From assembly GCF_022179225.1 (NCBI RefSeq), contig NZ_BPQL01000021.1:1-52841 (forward strand): a stretch of DNA of 52,841 bases. The letters run 5' to 3'. Below, one piece after another: positions 19,182 through 28,058 of the stretch (the stretch's first letter is position 1; every line of letters begins with the position of its first letter). The stretch comes from Methylobacterium goesingense. GTDB taxonomy: Bacteria > Pseudomonadota > Alphaproteobacteria > Rhizobiales > Beijerinckiaceae. A program made the position numbers and the translations under genes. A model generated the notes under the pieces. That model worked only from the letters and a program-made list of their open reading frames with translations. It did no database searches and was not told where the DNA came from.

Positions 19182-19637
19182 ATGACCGCCAGATTCCGAC
19201 CGATGCTCCGCGCCGCCCTCGCGGCCGGCCTTCTCGCCGGCACCCTGATGATGCCGGCGCGTTCCGACGCCGCCTCGCCGGAGGCGGAGGTCGAGGCGGC
19301 GGTGGACGAACTGACGCGGGCGATCCTGGCCGCCGACGGGACGGCCCTCGACGCCCTCGTCCTCGACGGCCTGAGTTACGGGCATTCGAGCGGTGCCGTG
19401 CAGGACAAGGCCGCGTTCGTCGAGGCGCTGGCGAGCCGGCGCTCGAGCTTTCCCAGCATCACCCTCTCGAACCGCACGGCCTCGATCGTCGGCGACGACG
19501 CGATCGTCCGGCACGTCTTCGACGGCGAGACCGTCTCGAACGGCAAGACGGTTCCGGTGCATATCGGGGTGCTCCAGGTCTGGCACCGCGAGGGTGGACG
19601 CTGGCGGCTGCTGGCGCGCCAGGCCTTCAAGCTCTGA
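19182..19637 (+). CDS. Secreted NTF2-like (DUF4440/SnoaL-type) protein
   Basis: 151 residues from ATG 19182, with GGAGGAA directly upstream. The first 31 residues are a signal peptide (AALAAGLLAGTLMMPARSDA). The mature part has the cone-fold pattern: VEAAVDELTRAILAADGTAL, LDGLSYGHSSGAVQDKAAFV, then strands ITLSNRTASIVGDDAIVRHV, VHIGVLQVWHREGGRWRLLA and RQAFKL. Family members are enzymes or ligand-binding proteins, often of unknown role; no catalytic residues can be assigned. It is a single plus-strand gene set between secG and the GNAT gene, converging with the latter at a 5-nt distance. Confidence 0.87.
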   Translation: MTARFRPMLRAALAAGLLAGTLMMPARSDAASPEAEVEAAVDELTRAILAADGTALDALVLDGLSYGHSSGAVQDKAAFVEALASRRSSFPSITLSNRTASIVGDDAIVRHVFDGETVSNGKTVPVHIGVLQVWHREGGRWRLLARQAFKL

Positions 19638-19642
19638 GGCGC

Positions 19643-20425
19643 TCAGTCCCGGCGTCGGTAGCGGTAGCCATAGAGGTCACGGGTGAAGCCGAGCCCCCCG
19701 TAGAGCGCGCGCGCTGCTCCATTCGCCGCGACGACCTGGAGACAGGCCCCGGTGGCGCCCTGCCGGCGAGCCCAGGCCATCAGGGTCAGGACGAGGGCGC
19801 GCGCGTGACCGGCCCGGCGATGCGCCGGGTGGGTCGCCACCGATTCCAGCACGAGGAGACCCCGATGCAGGACTCCGTAGGCGACCGCGACGGTGGCACC
19901 GGCGTTGCGCCGTTGCACGAACAGGCGCGGCAGGACGAGACAGTCCAGGGAGGCGCGGTAGGTCCGCAGGGCCTCCGCGCCGGACACCCCCTCGCAGGCC
20001 GCCTGGGCCGCGAACCAGGCCACATCCGGATCGGGTAAAAGTGCGACATCGTCAGCCTGCGCGCGGTCGAGTTGCGGCAAATCGGCGTACAGCGTGCAGG
20101 TCTCCCCCTCGGCGCGGTAGCCGAGCCGGTCGAGCAGGGCGTCCATCTCGGGCGCGAGATCGGGGACGCGTATGATCAGGGGCCGGCCGAGCCCCCGGTA
20201 GATCGCCTCGGCCTGGGCGAGCACGGCTTCCGGATCGTCGCGGTGGCCGCGCAGAGGGTTCAGGGAGTTCGTCCGGCGGGTCGGCCCGCCCGCCGCGCGC
20301 AAGGTCCAGCCGCCGAGGCCGACCTGCACGGGGGAAGGCCGCGCGTTGAGGCAGGCCTCCTCCACCGTCCAGGCCAGATCCAAGTCCGCCACATCCTTGT
20401 CCGCGACCGGGCCGCGCGTGGGCAT
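19643..20425 (-). CDS. GNAT family N-acetyltransferase
   Basis: 260 residues. The C-terminal half has the GNAT core: GVLHRGLLVLESVATHPAHR, the acetyl-CoA pyrophosphate loop HRRAGHARALVLTLMAWA, and the final LQVVAANGAARALYGGLGF. The N-terminal half (VGLGGWTLRAAGGPTRRTNS and NPLRG onward) resembles a second, degenerate GNAT-like domain seen in two-domain members. Substrate unknown. It starts 20 nt after the tpiA stop on the same strand, so it is probably in the tpiA transcript. Confidence 0.88.
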   Translation of the reverse strand: MPTRGPVADKDVADLDLAWTVEEACLNARPSPVQVGLGGWTLRAAGGPTRRTNSLNPLRGHRDDPEAVLAQAEAIYRGLGRPLIIRVPDLAPEMDALLDRLGYRAEGETCTLYADLPQLDRAQADDVALLPDPDVAWFAAQAACEGVSGAEALRTYRASLDCLVLPRLFVQRRNAGATVAVAYGVLHRGLLVLESVATHPAHRRAGHARALVLTLMAWARRQGATGACLQVVAANGAARALYGGLGFTRDLYGYRYRRRD

Positions 20426-20445
20426 GGCGATGCGCGCCTCGCGGA

Positions 20446-21210
20446 TCAGCGCAGGTAGGCGCGGGCGATGCCCAGGAAATCCTCGGCCACGAGGCTGGCA
20501 CCACCGACGAGAGCGCCGTCGACGTTCTCCACGGCCATCAATTCGCGGGCGTTGCTGGGCTTCACCGAACCACCGTAGAGGATGCGCACCGCCTGGGCCT
20601 CGGCGCCGATGAGCTGGCCAAGCATCTCGCGCAGGCTCGCGTGGACCTCTGCGATGTCGGCCGGGGTCGGGGTCAGGCCGGTGCCGATGGCCCAGACCGG
20701 CTCGTACGCGATGACCGTGTCCCGGGCGGAGGCGCCCTTCGGCACGCCGATGGCGAGCTGGGCGCGCACGATGTCGAGGGTGCGGCCCTCCTCGCGCTCT
20801 TCCTTGGTCTCGCCCACGCAGATGATGCCGCAGAGGCCGGCGCGGCGGGCGGCGAGGGCCTTGGCGTGAACGCCGTCATCGGTCTCGTGGTGATAGGCCC
20901 GGCGCTCGGAATGGCCGACGATAACGTAGGAGGCGCCGAGATCGGCGAGCATCTCGGCCGAGATACTGCCGGTAAATGCGCCGCTCGGCTTGGCGTGCAG
21001 GTTCTGGCCGCCGATGGCGATGGGGGAGCCGTAGGCCGCCGCGACGCAGGAGGCGATCAGCGTGGAGGGCGGGCAGATCAGGACGTCGGTGGATTCGCCG
21101 AGTTCGGGCGTGAGACCGTTGCGCACAGCCTCCACCACCGCGATCGACGCGCGCAGGCCGTTCATCTTCCAGTTGCCGGCAACCAGTGGCCGTCGCCCCG
21201 ATTTCGTCAT
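20446..21210 (-). CDS. tpiA: Triosephosphate isomerase
   Basis: 254 residues from ATG 21210, with GAGGGACGGG just upstream; an ATG at 21228 is possible. It interconverts DHAP and glyceraldehyde 3-phosphate. Active-site motifs are all present: [10 protein letters not shown] (Lys), VIVGHSERR (His), [13 protein letters not shown] (Glu), and the phosphate loop [13 protein letters not shown]. It stands divergent from the PpiD-like gene, with 195 nt between them that should hold both promoters. Confidence 0.97.
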   Translation of the reverse strand: MTKSGRRPLVAGNWKMNGLRASIAVVEAVRNGLTPELGESTDVLICPPSTLIASCVAAAYGSPIAIGGQNLHAKPSGAFTGSISAEMLADLGASYVIVGHSERRAYHHETDDGVHAKALAARRAGLCGIICVGETKEEREEGRTLDIVRAQLAIGVPKGASARDTVIAYEPVWAIGTGLTPTPADIAEVHASLREMLGQLIGAEAQAVRILYGGSVKPSNARELMAVENVDGALVGGASLVAEDFLGIARAYLR

Positions 21211-21405
21211 CCCGTCCCTCGTCACCATGGCTTCGCTTGCCGGCTGAGCCGCCCCTAACAGAGGCGCCATGAGGGTGCAAACCCGGACGGGGCCTTTGCG
21301 ATGACAGCCCGGATGGTCTATCGCGAACGGCTTTCCTTAGGATTGCGGCCCACCCCGGAGTGACGGGCGCGCGGCCGCGCCTCCCGACGGGTACCCGGAC
21401 GTTCG

Positions 21406-23310
21406 ATGCTCCAGAACATGCGCAGCGCCAGCCAGCACTGGCTCGGCAAGATCATCCTGACGGTGGTGTTCACCTTCCTCATCGCGGGGGTGGCGATCTT
21501 CGGCGTCGAGGAATTCTTCCGCGCGGGCTCGTCGAACACCGTCGCCACCGTGGGCAAGGCACAGATCTCGGCCGAGGCCGTGCGCTCGGCCTATCAGAAC
21601 CAGCTTCAGCGCTACCAGAGCCAGACGCGGCGCACCCTCACGCCGGATCAGGCCCGGGCGCTCGGCATCGACCGGCAGGTGCTGGCCCAGCTCGTCAGCG
21701 AAGCCTCCCTCGACCAGCAGACCGCGGCCCTCGGCCTGAGCATCCCGGACGCGGCCGTGCTGCGGGCGATCCAGGAAGAGAAGAGCTTCCAGGGCGCGGA
21801 CGGCAAGTTCGAGCCGGCCCTGTTCTACCAGACCCTCCAGCGCGCCGGCATCAACGAGGCCACCTTCGTGCGCGAGCAGCGCGCCGTCGCCGCGAGGCTT
21901 CAGCTCGCGGAGGCGGTCGCGGCCGACCTGCACGTCCCCGAGGCCCTGCGCGAGGCCGTGCACCGCTACGCCACCGAGCGCCGCAGCGTGGCGCTGATGA
22001 TGCTGCCGCCCTCCGTGGCCGGCGAGATCCCCGCCCCCAGCGAAGAGGCGGTGAAGGCCTATTACGAGGAGAACAAGTTCGCGTTCCGGGCACCGGAAGC
22101 CCGCGCCGTCACCCTGCTGGTCCTCGACCCGCAGGCCCTGGCCAAGCCCGAGGCCGTGACGCCGGAGGAGATCACCGCCCGCTACGAGAAGGACAAGGCT
22201 CGCTACGGCACGCCCGAGCGTCGGACGATCCAGCAGATCGTGTTCCCGGACGCGGCCGCCGCGGACGCCGCCCGCAAGGCGATCGAGGCCGGCGAGAAAC
22301 CGTTCGAGGCCGTCGCCGCCGAGACCGGCGCCGATGCCAAGAACCTTTCCCTCGGCACCCTTTCGAAGGCCGAACTGTTCGATCCGGCCGTTGCGGACGC
22401 CGCCTTCGCGCTGCCCCTCAACGGGGTGAGCCAGCCCGTGAAGGGCCGCTTCGGCACCGTGCTTCTGCGGGTGACCGCCATCCAGCCCGAGACCGTGAAG
22501 CCGCTCGCCGAGGTCTCGGCCGACATCGCCAAGGCCATCGCGCTGGAGCGCGCCACCAGCGGCATCGACACCGCGCACGACGCGATCGAGGAGCAGCGCG
22601 CCAACACCAAGCCGCTCGCCGACATCGCCAAGGAGCGGGACCTTCCCCTGCGTACGATTCCCGCCCTGACCGCGCAGGGCCTCGACCCCGCCGGCAATGC
22701 GGTGGAAGGCATCCCCGACCGCGACACCACCCTGACCGCCCTGTTCCGGGCCGAGATGGGCGGCGACAACGAGCCCCTGCGCACCAAGAACGGCGGCTAC
22801 ATCTGGTACGACATCGCCAACATCGACCGGGCCCACGACAAGCCCCTGGCCGACGTGCGCGACGAGGTCGTCACCCGCTGGCGCGCCGCCGAGACGCAGA
22901 GCCGCCTCCTCGCCAAGGCTAAGGAGCTCTCCGCGCGTATCGACAAGGGCGAGGCCGTGGAGACCGTGGCGGCGGAGGCCGGGCTCAACGTCCAGACCCT
23001 GAGCGATCTGGCCCGCAACCAGACGCAGGGCGACCTCAGCGCGGACGTCGTCAACCGCGTCTTCGCCACGGCCGTCGACAAATCGGCCTCGGCCGAGGCG
23101 GGCGAGAGCCGCGCCCTGTTCAAGGTCACCGCCGCGACCATGCCGGCCTTCGTGCCCGGCTCCCCAGAGGACGAGACGATCATCAAGCGCTTCCAGCCCA
23201 CCATCGCGGACGACGTGCTCGGCCAGTACATCGGCGACGTGCAGGCGTCGGTGGGCGTCAACGTCAACCAGGCGGCCTTCCGCCGGGCGATCGGCGGCGG
23301 TGAGTACTGA
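21406..23310 (+). CDS. PpiD-like peptidyl-prolyl isomerase/SurA-N membrane chaperone
   Basis: 634 residues. The N-terminus MLQNMRSASQHWLGKIILTV and the single helix ILTVVFTFLIAGVAIFGVEE fit PpiD: short cytoplasmic tail, one membrane segment, large periplasmic part. A SurA_N-type region follows (VGKAQISAEAVRSAYQNQLQ, QVLAQLVSEASLDQQTAALG), then a parvulin-like region around residues 265-370 (YGTPERRTIQQIVFP, FGTVLLRVTAI). Such proteins assist folding of proteins leaving the Sec channel. Its last codons overlap the start of trpE, an arrangement that puts trp expression under the same transcript. Confidence 0.9.
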   Translation: MLQNMRSASQHWLGKIILTVVFTFLIAGVAIFGVEEFFRAGSSNTVATVGKAQISAEAVRSAYQNQLQRYQSQTRRTLTPDQARALGIDRQVLAQLVSEASLDQQTAALGLSIPDAAVLRAIQEEKSFQGADGKFEPALFYQTLQRAGINEATFVREQRAVAARLQLAEAVAADLHVPEALREAVHRYATERRSVALMMLPPSVAGEIPAPSEEAVKAYYEENKFAFRAPEARAVTLLVLDPQALAKPEAVTPEEITARYEKDKARYGTPERRTIQQIVFPDAAAADAARKAIEAGEKPFEAVAAETGADAKNLSLGTLSKAELFDPAVADAAFALPLNGVSQPVKGRFGTVLLRVTAIQPETVKPLAEVSADIAKAIALERATSGIDTAHDAIEEQRANTKPLADIAKERDLPLRTIPALTAQGLDPAGNAVEGIPDRDTTLTALFRAEMGGDNEPLRTKNGGYIWYDIANIDRAHDKPLADVRDEVVTRWRAAETQSRLLAKAKELSARIDKGEAVETVAAEAGLNVQTLSDLARNQTQGDLSADVVNRVFATAVDKSASAEAGESRALFKVTAATMPAFVPGSPEDETIIKRFQPTIADDVLGQYIGDVQASVGVNVNQAAFRRAIGGGEY

Positions 23311-24886
23311 GCCGGCGATGACCCAGGACTCCGCCTTTCACGACTCCGCCTTTCACGACTCCGACCCTCGGGACCCGGCCTTCGAAACCTTCGCCGAAGC
23401 CTACGCGGCGGGCCGTCCCAGCCTCCTTCACCTCGCCCTGGTGGCGGACCTGGAGACGCCGGTCGCGGCCTTCCTGAAGCTGCGTGCCGTCCATGCGGGC
23501 GCCGCCTTCCTGCTCGAATCCGTCGAGGGCGGTGTGGTGCGGGGACGCTACTCGATGATCGGGCTCGACCCCGACCTCGCCTGGCGCTGCCGGGACGGAC
23601 GGGCGGAGATCGCGCGCGGGGCCGACCTGTCGGTGTTCACGCCGGAGGACGCGGCGCCGCTGGCGAGCCTGCGCGCCCTGATCGCCGAGAGCGCCATCGG
23701 CGCCGAGGCGGAAACCGATGCGCTGCCGCCGATGGCCGCCGGCCTGTTCGGCTATCTGGGCTACGACATGGTCCGGGCCATGGAGACCTTGGGAACGCCG
23801 AACCCCGACCCCCTCGGGGTGCCGGACGCCATCCTGGTGCGCCCCCGCGTCATGGTGGTGTTCGATTCCGTGCGTGACCTCATCACGGTGGTCGGGCCGG
23901 TGCGCCCGAGCTCCGGCCTCTCTGCGCGGGCCGCCTACGAAGCGGCCCTGGGGCGGCTCGAAGCCGTGGCCCAGGCCCTCGAAGGCCCCCTGCCCGTCGA
24001 GGCGCGGATCGACCCGCGCGCCATCGCGCATCCGGAGCCCGTTTCGAACACTTCGCCCGACGAATACCTGGCCATGGTGGCGCGGGCGAAGGAGTACATC
24101 GTCGCCGGGGACGTGTTCCAGGTGGTGCTCTCGCAGCGCTTCGAGGCGCCTTTCACCCTGCCGGCGCTCGCTCTCTACCGCTCCCTGCGGCGGACCAACC
24201 CGGCCCCGTTTCTCTGTTACCTCGACTTCGAGGATTTCCAGCTCGTCTGCTCCTCGCCCGAGATCCTCGTGCGGGTGCGGGACGGGCGCGTCACCATCCG
24301 GCCGATCGCCGGCACGCGCCGGCGCGGGGCGAACCCGGCCGAGGACAAAGCGCTCGCCGAGGAACTGCTGGCCGACCCGAAGGAGCGCTCCGAGCACCTC
24401 ATGCTGCTCGATCTCGGCCGCAACGACGTCGGCCGGGTCGCGCGCATCGGCAGCGTCACGGTCACGGGCTCGTTCTTCCTCGAGTTCTACAGCCAGGTCA
24501 TGCACATCGTCTCGAACGTCGAGGGCGACCTCGACCCGAAGCACGATGCGCTGGCGGCGCTCGCCGCCGGGTTTCCGGCCGGCACGGTCTCGGGGGCGCC
24601 GAAGGTGCGCGCCATGGAGATCATCGACGAACTGGAGCGCGAGAAGCGCGGGCCCTACGGCGGCTGCATCGGGTATTTCGGCGCGCGTGGCGAGATGGAT
24701 ACCTGCATCGTGCTGCGCACCGCCCTGGTGAAGGACGGCCGCATGCACGTCCAGGCGGGAGCCGGCATCGTCTACGATTCCGATCCGGTTTCCGAGCAGC
24801 AGGAATGCGTCAACAAGGCCAAGGCGCTGTTCCGCGCGGCGGAGGACGCGGTGATGTTCGCGAGCCGGGCCCGGCGGGGGCAGTGA
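23300..24886 (+). CDS. trpE: Anthranilate synthase component I
   Basis: 528 residues from GTG 23300, which overlaps ppiD by 11 nt; ATG 23318 is an alternative. With TrpG it makes anthranilate from chorismate and glutamine, the first step of tryptophan synthesis. The Trp feedback-binding LLES motif (AFLLESVEGG) and catalytic segments GDVFQVVLSQRFEAP, RPIAGTRRRG, LLDLGRNDVGR, GAPKVRAMEIID and GAGIVYDSDP are present. The N-terminus contains a three-fold 15-bp tandem repeat giving DSAFHDSAFHDSD. It is not fused with TrpG, unlike the TrpEG of several rhizobia. No leader-peptide attenuator can precede it because it overlaps ppiD. Confidence 0.97.
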   Translation: MSTEPAMTQDSAFHDSAFHDSDPRDPAFETFAEAYAAGRPSLLHLALVADLETPVAAFLKLRAVHAGAAFLLESVEGGVVRGRYSMIGLDPDLAWRCRDGRAEIARGADLSVFTPEDAAPLASLRALIAESAIGAEAETDALPPMAAGLFGYLGYDMVRAMETLGTPNPDPLGVPDAILVRPRVMVVFDSVRDLITVVGPVRPSSGLSARAAYEAALGRLEAVAQALEGPLPVEARIDPRAIAHPEPVSNTSPDEYLAMVARAKEYIVAGDVFQVVLSQRFEAPFTLPALALYRSLRRTNPAPFLCYLDFEDFQLVCSSPEILVRVRDGRVTIRPIAGTRRRGANPAEDKALAEELLADPKERSEHLMLLDLGRNDVGRVARIGSVTVTGSFFLEFYSQVMHIVSNVEGDLDPKHDALAALAAGFPAGTVSGAPKVRAMEIIDELEREKRGPYGGCIGYFGARGEMDTCIVLRTALVKDGRMHVQAGAGIVYDSDPVSEQQECVNKAKALFRAAEDAVMFASRARRGQ

Positions 24887-24949
24887 CGCCCGGTTGACGG
24901 CTCGACGGAGTCGCGCCACACCGCCTGCATGCCCGCGTCCCAGAGCCCG

Positions 24950-25564
24950 ATGCCCGACGTTCTCGTGATCGACAACTACGATTCCTTCACCTGGAATCTC
25001 GTCCACCTGATCGGCCCCCTCTGCGGCTCCATCGACGTGGTGCGCAACGACGCGATCACCACGCGCGAGATCCGCGCGCGCCGGCCCGACGCGGTGGTGC
25101 TGTCGCCCGGCCCGTGCTCGCCCAACGAGGCCGGCATCTGCCTCGACGTGGTCAAGGACCTCTCGGACGAGATCCCGATCTTCGGGGTCTGCCTCGGCCT
25201 CCAGGCGATCGGGCAGGCCTTCGGCGGCGACGTCGTTCGGGCCCCGACGCCCATGCACGGCAAGGTCTCCAGCATCCAGCACCGGGCCTCGGGCATCTTC
25301 CGGGGCCTCAACGGCCCGTTCGATGCAACGCGCTACCATTCCCTGGTGGTGGAGCGCGGCAATTGTCCGCCGGACCTGACGGTGACGGCGGAGGCCGACG
25401 GCCTGATCATGGGGCTGCAGCACGCACGCCTGCCCGTGCACGGCGTGCAGTTCCACCCCGAGAGCATCCTCTCGCATCACGGATCACAGATCCTGCGGAA
25501 TTTCCTGGACATCGCGGCGGCGTGGAACGCGACGCGTGACAAGGGCCGCGACGGCGTGCATTGA
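24950..25564 (+). CDS. trpG: Anthranilate synthase component II (glutamine amidotransferase)
   Basis: 204 residues from ATG 24950 (MPDVLVIDNYDSFTWNLVHL); ATG 24929 would add seven residues, and neither start has a clear ribosome-binding site. It hydrolyses glutamine to supply ammonia to TrpE. The class I amidotransferase elements are visible: SPGPCSPNEAG, nucleophile loop FGVCLGLQAIGQAFGG with catalytic Cys, YHSLVV, and GVQFHPESILS with His and Glu. The gene lies 63 nt after trpE and 63 nt before trpD. Confidence 0.96.
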   Translation: MPDVLVIDNYDSFTWNLVHLIGPLCGSIDVVRNDAITTREIRARRPDAVVLSPGPCSPNEAGICLDVVKDLSDEIPIFGVCLGLQAIGQAFGGDVVRAPTPMHGKVSSIQHRASGIFRGLNGPFDATRYHSLVVERGNCPPDLTVTAEADGLIMGLQHARLPVHGVQFHPESILSHHGSQILRNFLDIAAAWNATRDKGRDGVH

Positions 25565-25627
25565 CGGGGCACGTCGTCCCTCAGAAATAATCCCGGTCTG
25601 CGCACCGGATCGCCACGCCCGAGTCCC

Positions 25628-26653
25628 ATGGAATCCTTCAAGCCCCTCCTCGCGAAGGTCGCCACGGGTGCGAGCCTCACGCGCGACGAGGCCCGCCGGG
25701 CCTTCGACGACCTGCTCTCCGGTGAAGTCACGCCGGTCCAGGCCAGCGCCTTTCTCGTCGCCCTGAAGGTGCGCGGCGAGGCCCCGGACGAGATCGTCGG
25801 CGCCGTCGAGGCCATGCGGGCGCGGATGCTGCCGGTGGCGAGCGTGCCCGGCGCCGTCGACGTGGTCGGCACCGGCGGCGATCATTCGGGCAGCTACAAC
25901 GTCTCGACGCTGGCCGCGATCATCACGGCCGCTTGTGGCGTGCCGGTGGCCAAGCACGGCAACCGGGCCGCCACCTCGCGCTCGGGGGCCGCGGACGTGC
26001 TCTCGGCTCTCGGCGTCCGCATCGGACTCGCCCCCGACGAACTGAGCCTCTGCCTCGCCGAGGGTGGTCTGTGCTTCATGTTCGCACAGACGCACCACGC
26101 CGCCATCCGCCACGTGGCCCCGGTGCGGGCCGAGCTGCCGACGCGCACGATCTTCAACATGCTCGGCCCCCTGGCCAACCCGGCCAGCGTGCGCCGCCAG
26201 CTTTTCGGCGTCTCGTCGCCGGCCTGGGCCGAACCGCTCACCGGCGTGCTGGCCGAGCTCGGCAGCGACCGGGTCTGGACCGTGCACGGCAGCGACGGTC
26301 TCGACGAGATCACCGTCACGGGTCCCACCGCCGTGGTGGCGCTGGAGCAGGGCCGTATCGCCCGCTTCACCATCGACCCGCGCGACGTCGGCATCCCGCT
26401 CCACCCCATCGAGGCCCTGCGTGGGGGCGACCCGGCCCACAATGCCCTCGCCCTGGGGCAGGTCCTGGACGGAGCGCGCAACGCCTATCGCGACATCGCC
26501 GTGCTGAACGCCGGTGCCGCCCTGGTCGTCGCCGAGGCCGCCCAGACCCTCGCCGAGGGGGTCGCCCGGGCCGGCGAGGCCCTCGACAGCGGCGCGGCGC
26601 GCGCCACCCTCGGTACCCTCGTCCGCCTCTCGCATCGTCGCTCGAACACCTGA
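25628..26653 (+). CDS. trpD: Anthranilate phosphoribosyltransferase
   Basis: 341 residues. It joins anthranilate to PRPP to give phosphoribosyl anthranilate. The N-terminal helical part ARRAFDDLLSGEVTPVQASA and the PRPP-binding VVGTGGDHSGSYNVST, then KHGNRAATSRSGAADVL and RTIFNMLGPLANPA are the family signatures. The C-terminal GALRGGD-like element appears as IEALRGGDPAHNALAL. It lies 63 nt after trpG and 9 nt before trpC. Confidence 0.97.
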   Translation: MESFKPLLAKVATGASLTRDEARRAFDDLLSGEVTPVQASAFLVALKVRGEAPDEIVGAVEAMRARMLPVASVPGAVDVVGTGGDHSGSYNVSTLAAIITAACGVPVAKHGNRAATSRSGAADVLSALGVRIGLAPDELSLCLAEGGLCFMFAQTHHAAIRHVAPVRAELPTRTIFNMLGPLANPASVRRQLFGVSSPAWAEPLTGVLAELGSDRVWTVHGSDGLDEITVTGPTAVVALEQGRIARFTIDPRDVGIPLHPIEALRGGDPAHNALALGQVLDGARNAYRDIAVLNAGAALVVAEAAQTLAEGVARAGEALDSGAARATLGTLVRLSHRRSNT

Positions 26654-26662
26654 AAGCACCCC

Positions 26663-27529
26663 ATGTCCGAGCACAAGTCGCCCGAGCCGAAATCCGGGGC
26701 CGTCCCCGAGGTCGCTCCCGCCGAGCGCAAGGACGTGCTCGCCCGGATCGAGACCTACAAGCGGCGCGAGATCGCCGAGGCGAAGCTGCGGGTGCCGCAG
26801 ACGAAGCTGGAGAAGCGCATCGCCGACGTCTCGGCCCCGCGCGGCTTCGCGGATGCCATCGCGGCCCACATCGCCGAGAAGCGCCCAGCCCTGATCGCCG
26901 AGGTGAAGAAGGCCTCGCCCTCGAAGGGGCTGATCCGGGCCGACTTCGACCCGGCTGTGCTCGCGGCCGCCTACGAGGCCGGGGGCGCCACCTGCCTCTC
27001 GGTGCTCACCGACACGCCCTCGTTCCAGGGTAGGCCCGAATACCTCACCGAGGCGCGGGCGGCCTGCTCCCTGCCGGTGCTGCGCAAGGACTTCCTGTTT
27101 GAGCCCTACCAGGTGTTCGAGGCGCGGGCCTGGGGGGCCGACTGCATCCTCGTCATCATGGCCTGCCTCGACGACGAAGAGGCCGCCGCCCTGGTGGAAA
27201 CCGCCGACGATCTCGGCATGGACGTGCTGGTCGAGGTGCATGATTCCGAGGAATTGGCCCGCGCGCTGCCGCTGGGCACCCGTCTGATCGGCATCAACAA
27301 CCGCAACCTGAAGACCTTCGAGGTCTCGTTCGAGACGGCGATCCGCCTCGCCGAGGGCGTGCCCGCCGATCGGATCGCCGTGGCGGAGAGCGGCATCGCC
27401 GGCCACGCCGACGTCGTGCGCCTGGCCGAGAGCGGCCTTAACACCATCCTGGTGGGCGAGAGCCTGATGCGCGAGGCCGATGTGACGGCAGCCACCCGCC
27501 GCCTGCTCTTCGGCGACGCGAAGGCTTGA
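26663..27529 (+). CDS. trpC: Indole-3-glycerol phosphate synthase
   Basis: 288 residues, a TIM barrel that closes carboxyphenylamino-deoxyribulose phosphate to indole-glycerol phosphate. Motifs: [20 protein letters not shown] (catalytic Lys), [58 protein letters not shown] and [13 protein letters not shown]. The first 20 residues ([19 protein letters not shown]) are a hydrophilic extension. It is monofunctional, without TrpF. The moaC start lies 8 nt after its stop. Confidence 0.97.
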   Translation: MSEHKSPEPKSGAVPEVAPAERKDVLARIETYKRREIAEAKLRVPQTKLEKRIADVSAPRGFADAIAAHIAEKRPALIAEVKKASPSKGLIRADFDPAVLAAAYEAGGATCLSVLTDTPSFQGRPEYLTEARAACSLPVLRKDFLFEPYQVFEARAWGADCILVIMACLDDEEAAALVETADDLGMDVLVEVHDSEELARALPLGTRLIGINNRNLKTFEVSFETAIRLAEGVPADRIAVAESGIAGHADVVRLAESGLNTILVGESLMREADVTAATRRLLFGDAKA

Positions 27530-27537
27530 GGCGAAGC

Positions 27538-28023
27538 ATGGCCGAACTCACGCATCTCGACGCCTCCGGCGCGGCCAACATGGTCGACGTCTCGGAGAAG
27601 GACGCCACCACGCGCACGGCCCGCGCGACGGGCTGCGTGGCGATGCTGCCCGAGACCCTGCGGTTGATCCGCGAGGGCGACGCCAAGAAGGGCGACGTCA
27701 TCGGCACGGCACGACTCGCCGGCATCATGGCCGCGAAGCGCACCCACGAACTCATTCCCCTCTGCCACCCCCTCCTGCTGACGAAGGTCCGCGTCGATTG
27801 CGAGCCCGACGACAGCCTGCCGGGCCTGCGGGTAACGGCGGAGGTGAAAGTGCTGGGGCCGACCGGCGTCGAGATGGAGGCGCTGACCGCCGTATCGGTC
27901 GCCTGCCTGACGATCTACGACATGGTGAAGGCGGCCGATCGCGGCATGCGCATCGAAGGCATCCGGCTTCTGGCCAAGGATGGCGGGCGCTCCGGCGCTT
28001 TCCGCGCCGAGGATCAGGCTTGA
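27538..28023 (+). CDS. moaC: Cyclic pyranopterin monophosphate synthase
   Basis: 161 residues from ATG 27538; a TTG at 27526 overlapping the trpC stop is less likely. MoaC converts the MoaA product to cyclic pyranopterin monophosphate in molybdenum-cofactor synthesis. Conserved parts: [39 protein letters not shown] ending in [23 protein letters not shown] and [20 protein letters not shown]. The linkage trpC-moaC-moeA is usual in Hyphomicrobiales. moeA follows closely. Confidence 0.97.
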   Translation: MAELTHLDASGAANMVDVSEKDATTRTARATGCVAMLPETLRLIREGDAKKGDVIGTARLAGIMAAKRTHELIPLCHPLLLTKVRVDCEPDDSLPGLRVTAEVKVLGPTGVEMEALTAVSVACLTIYDMVKAADRGMRIEGIRLLAKDGGRSGAFRAEDQA

Positions 28024-28058
28024 GCGGCGGGTCGGCGAAGGGGAAGGCGGCCGGGGGC

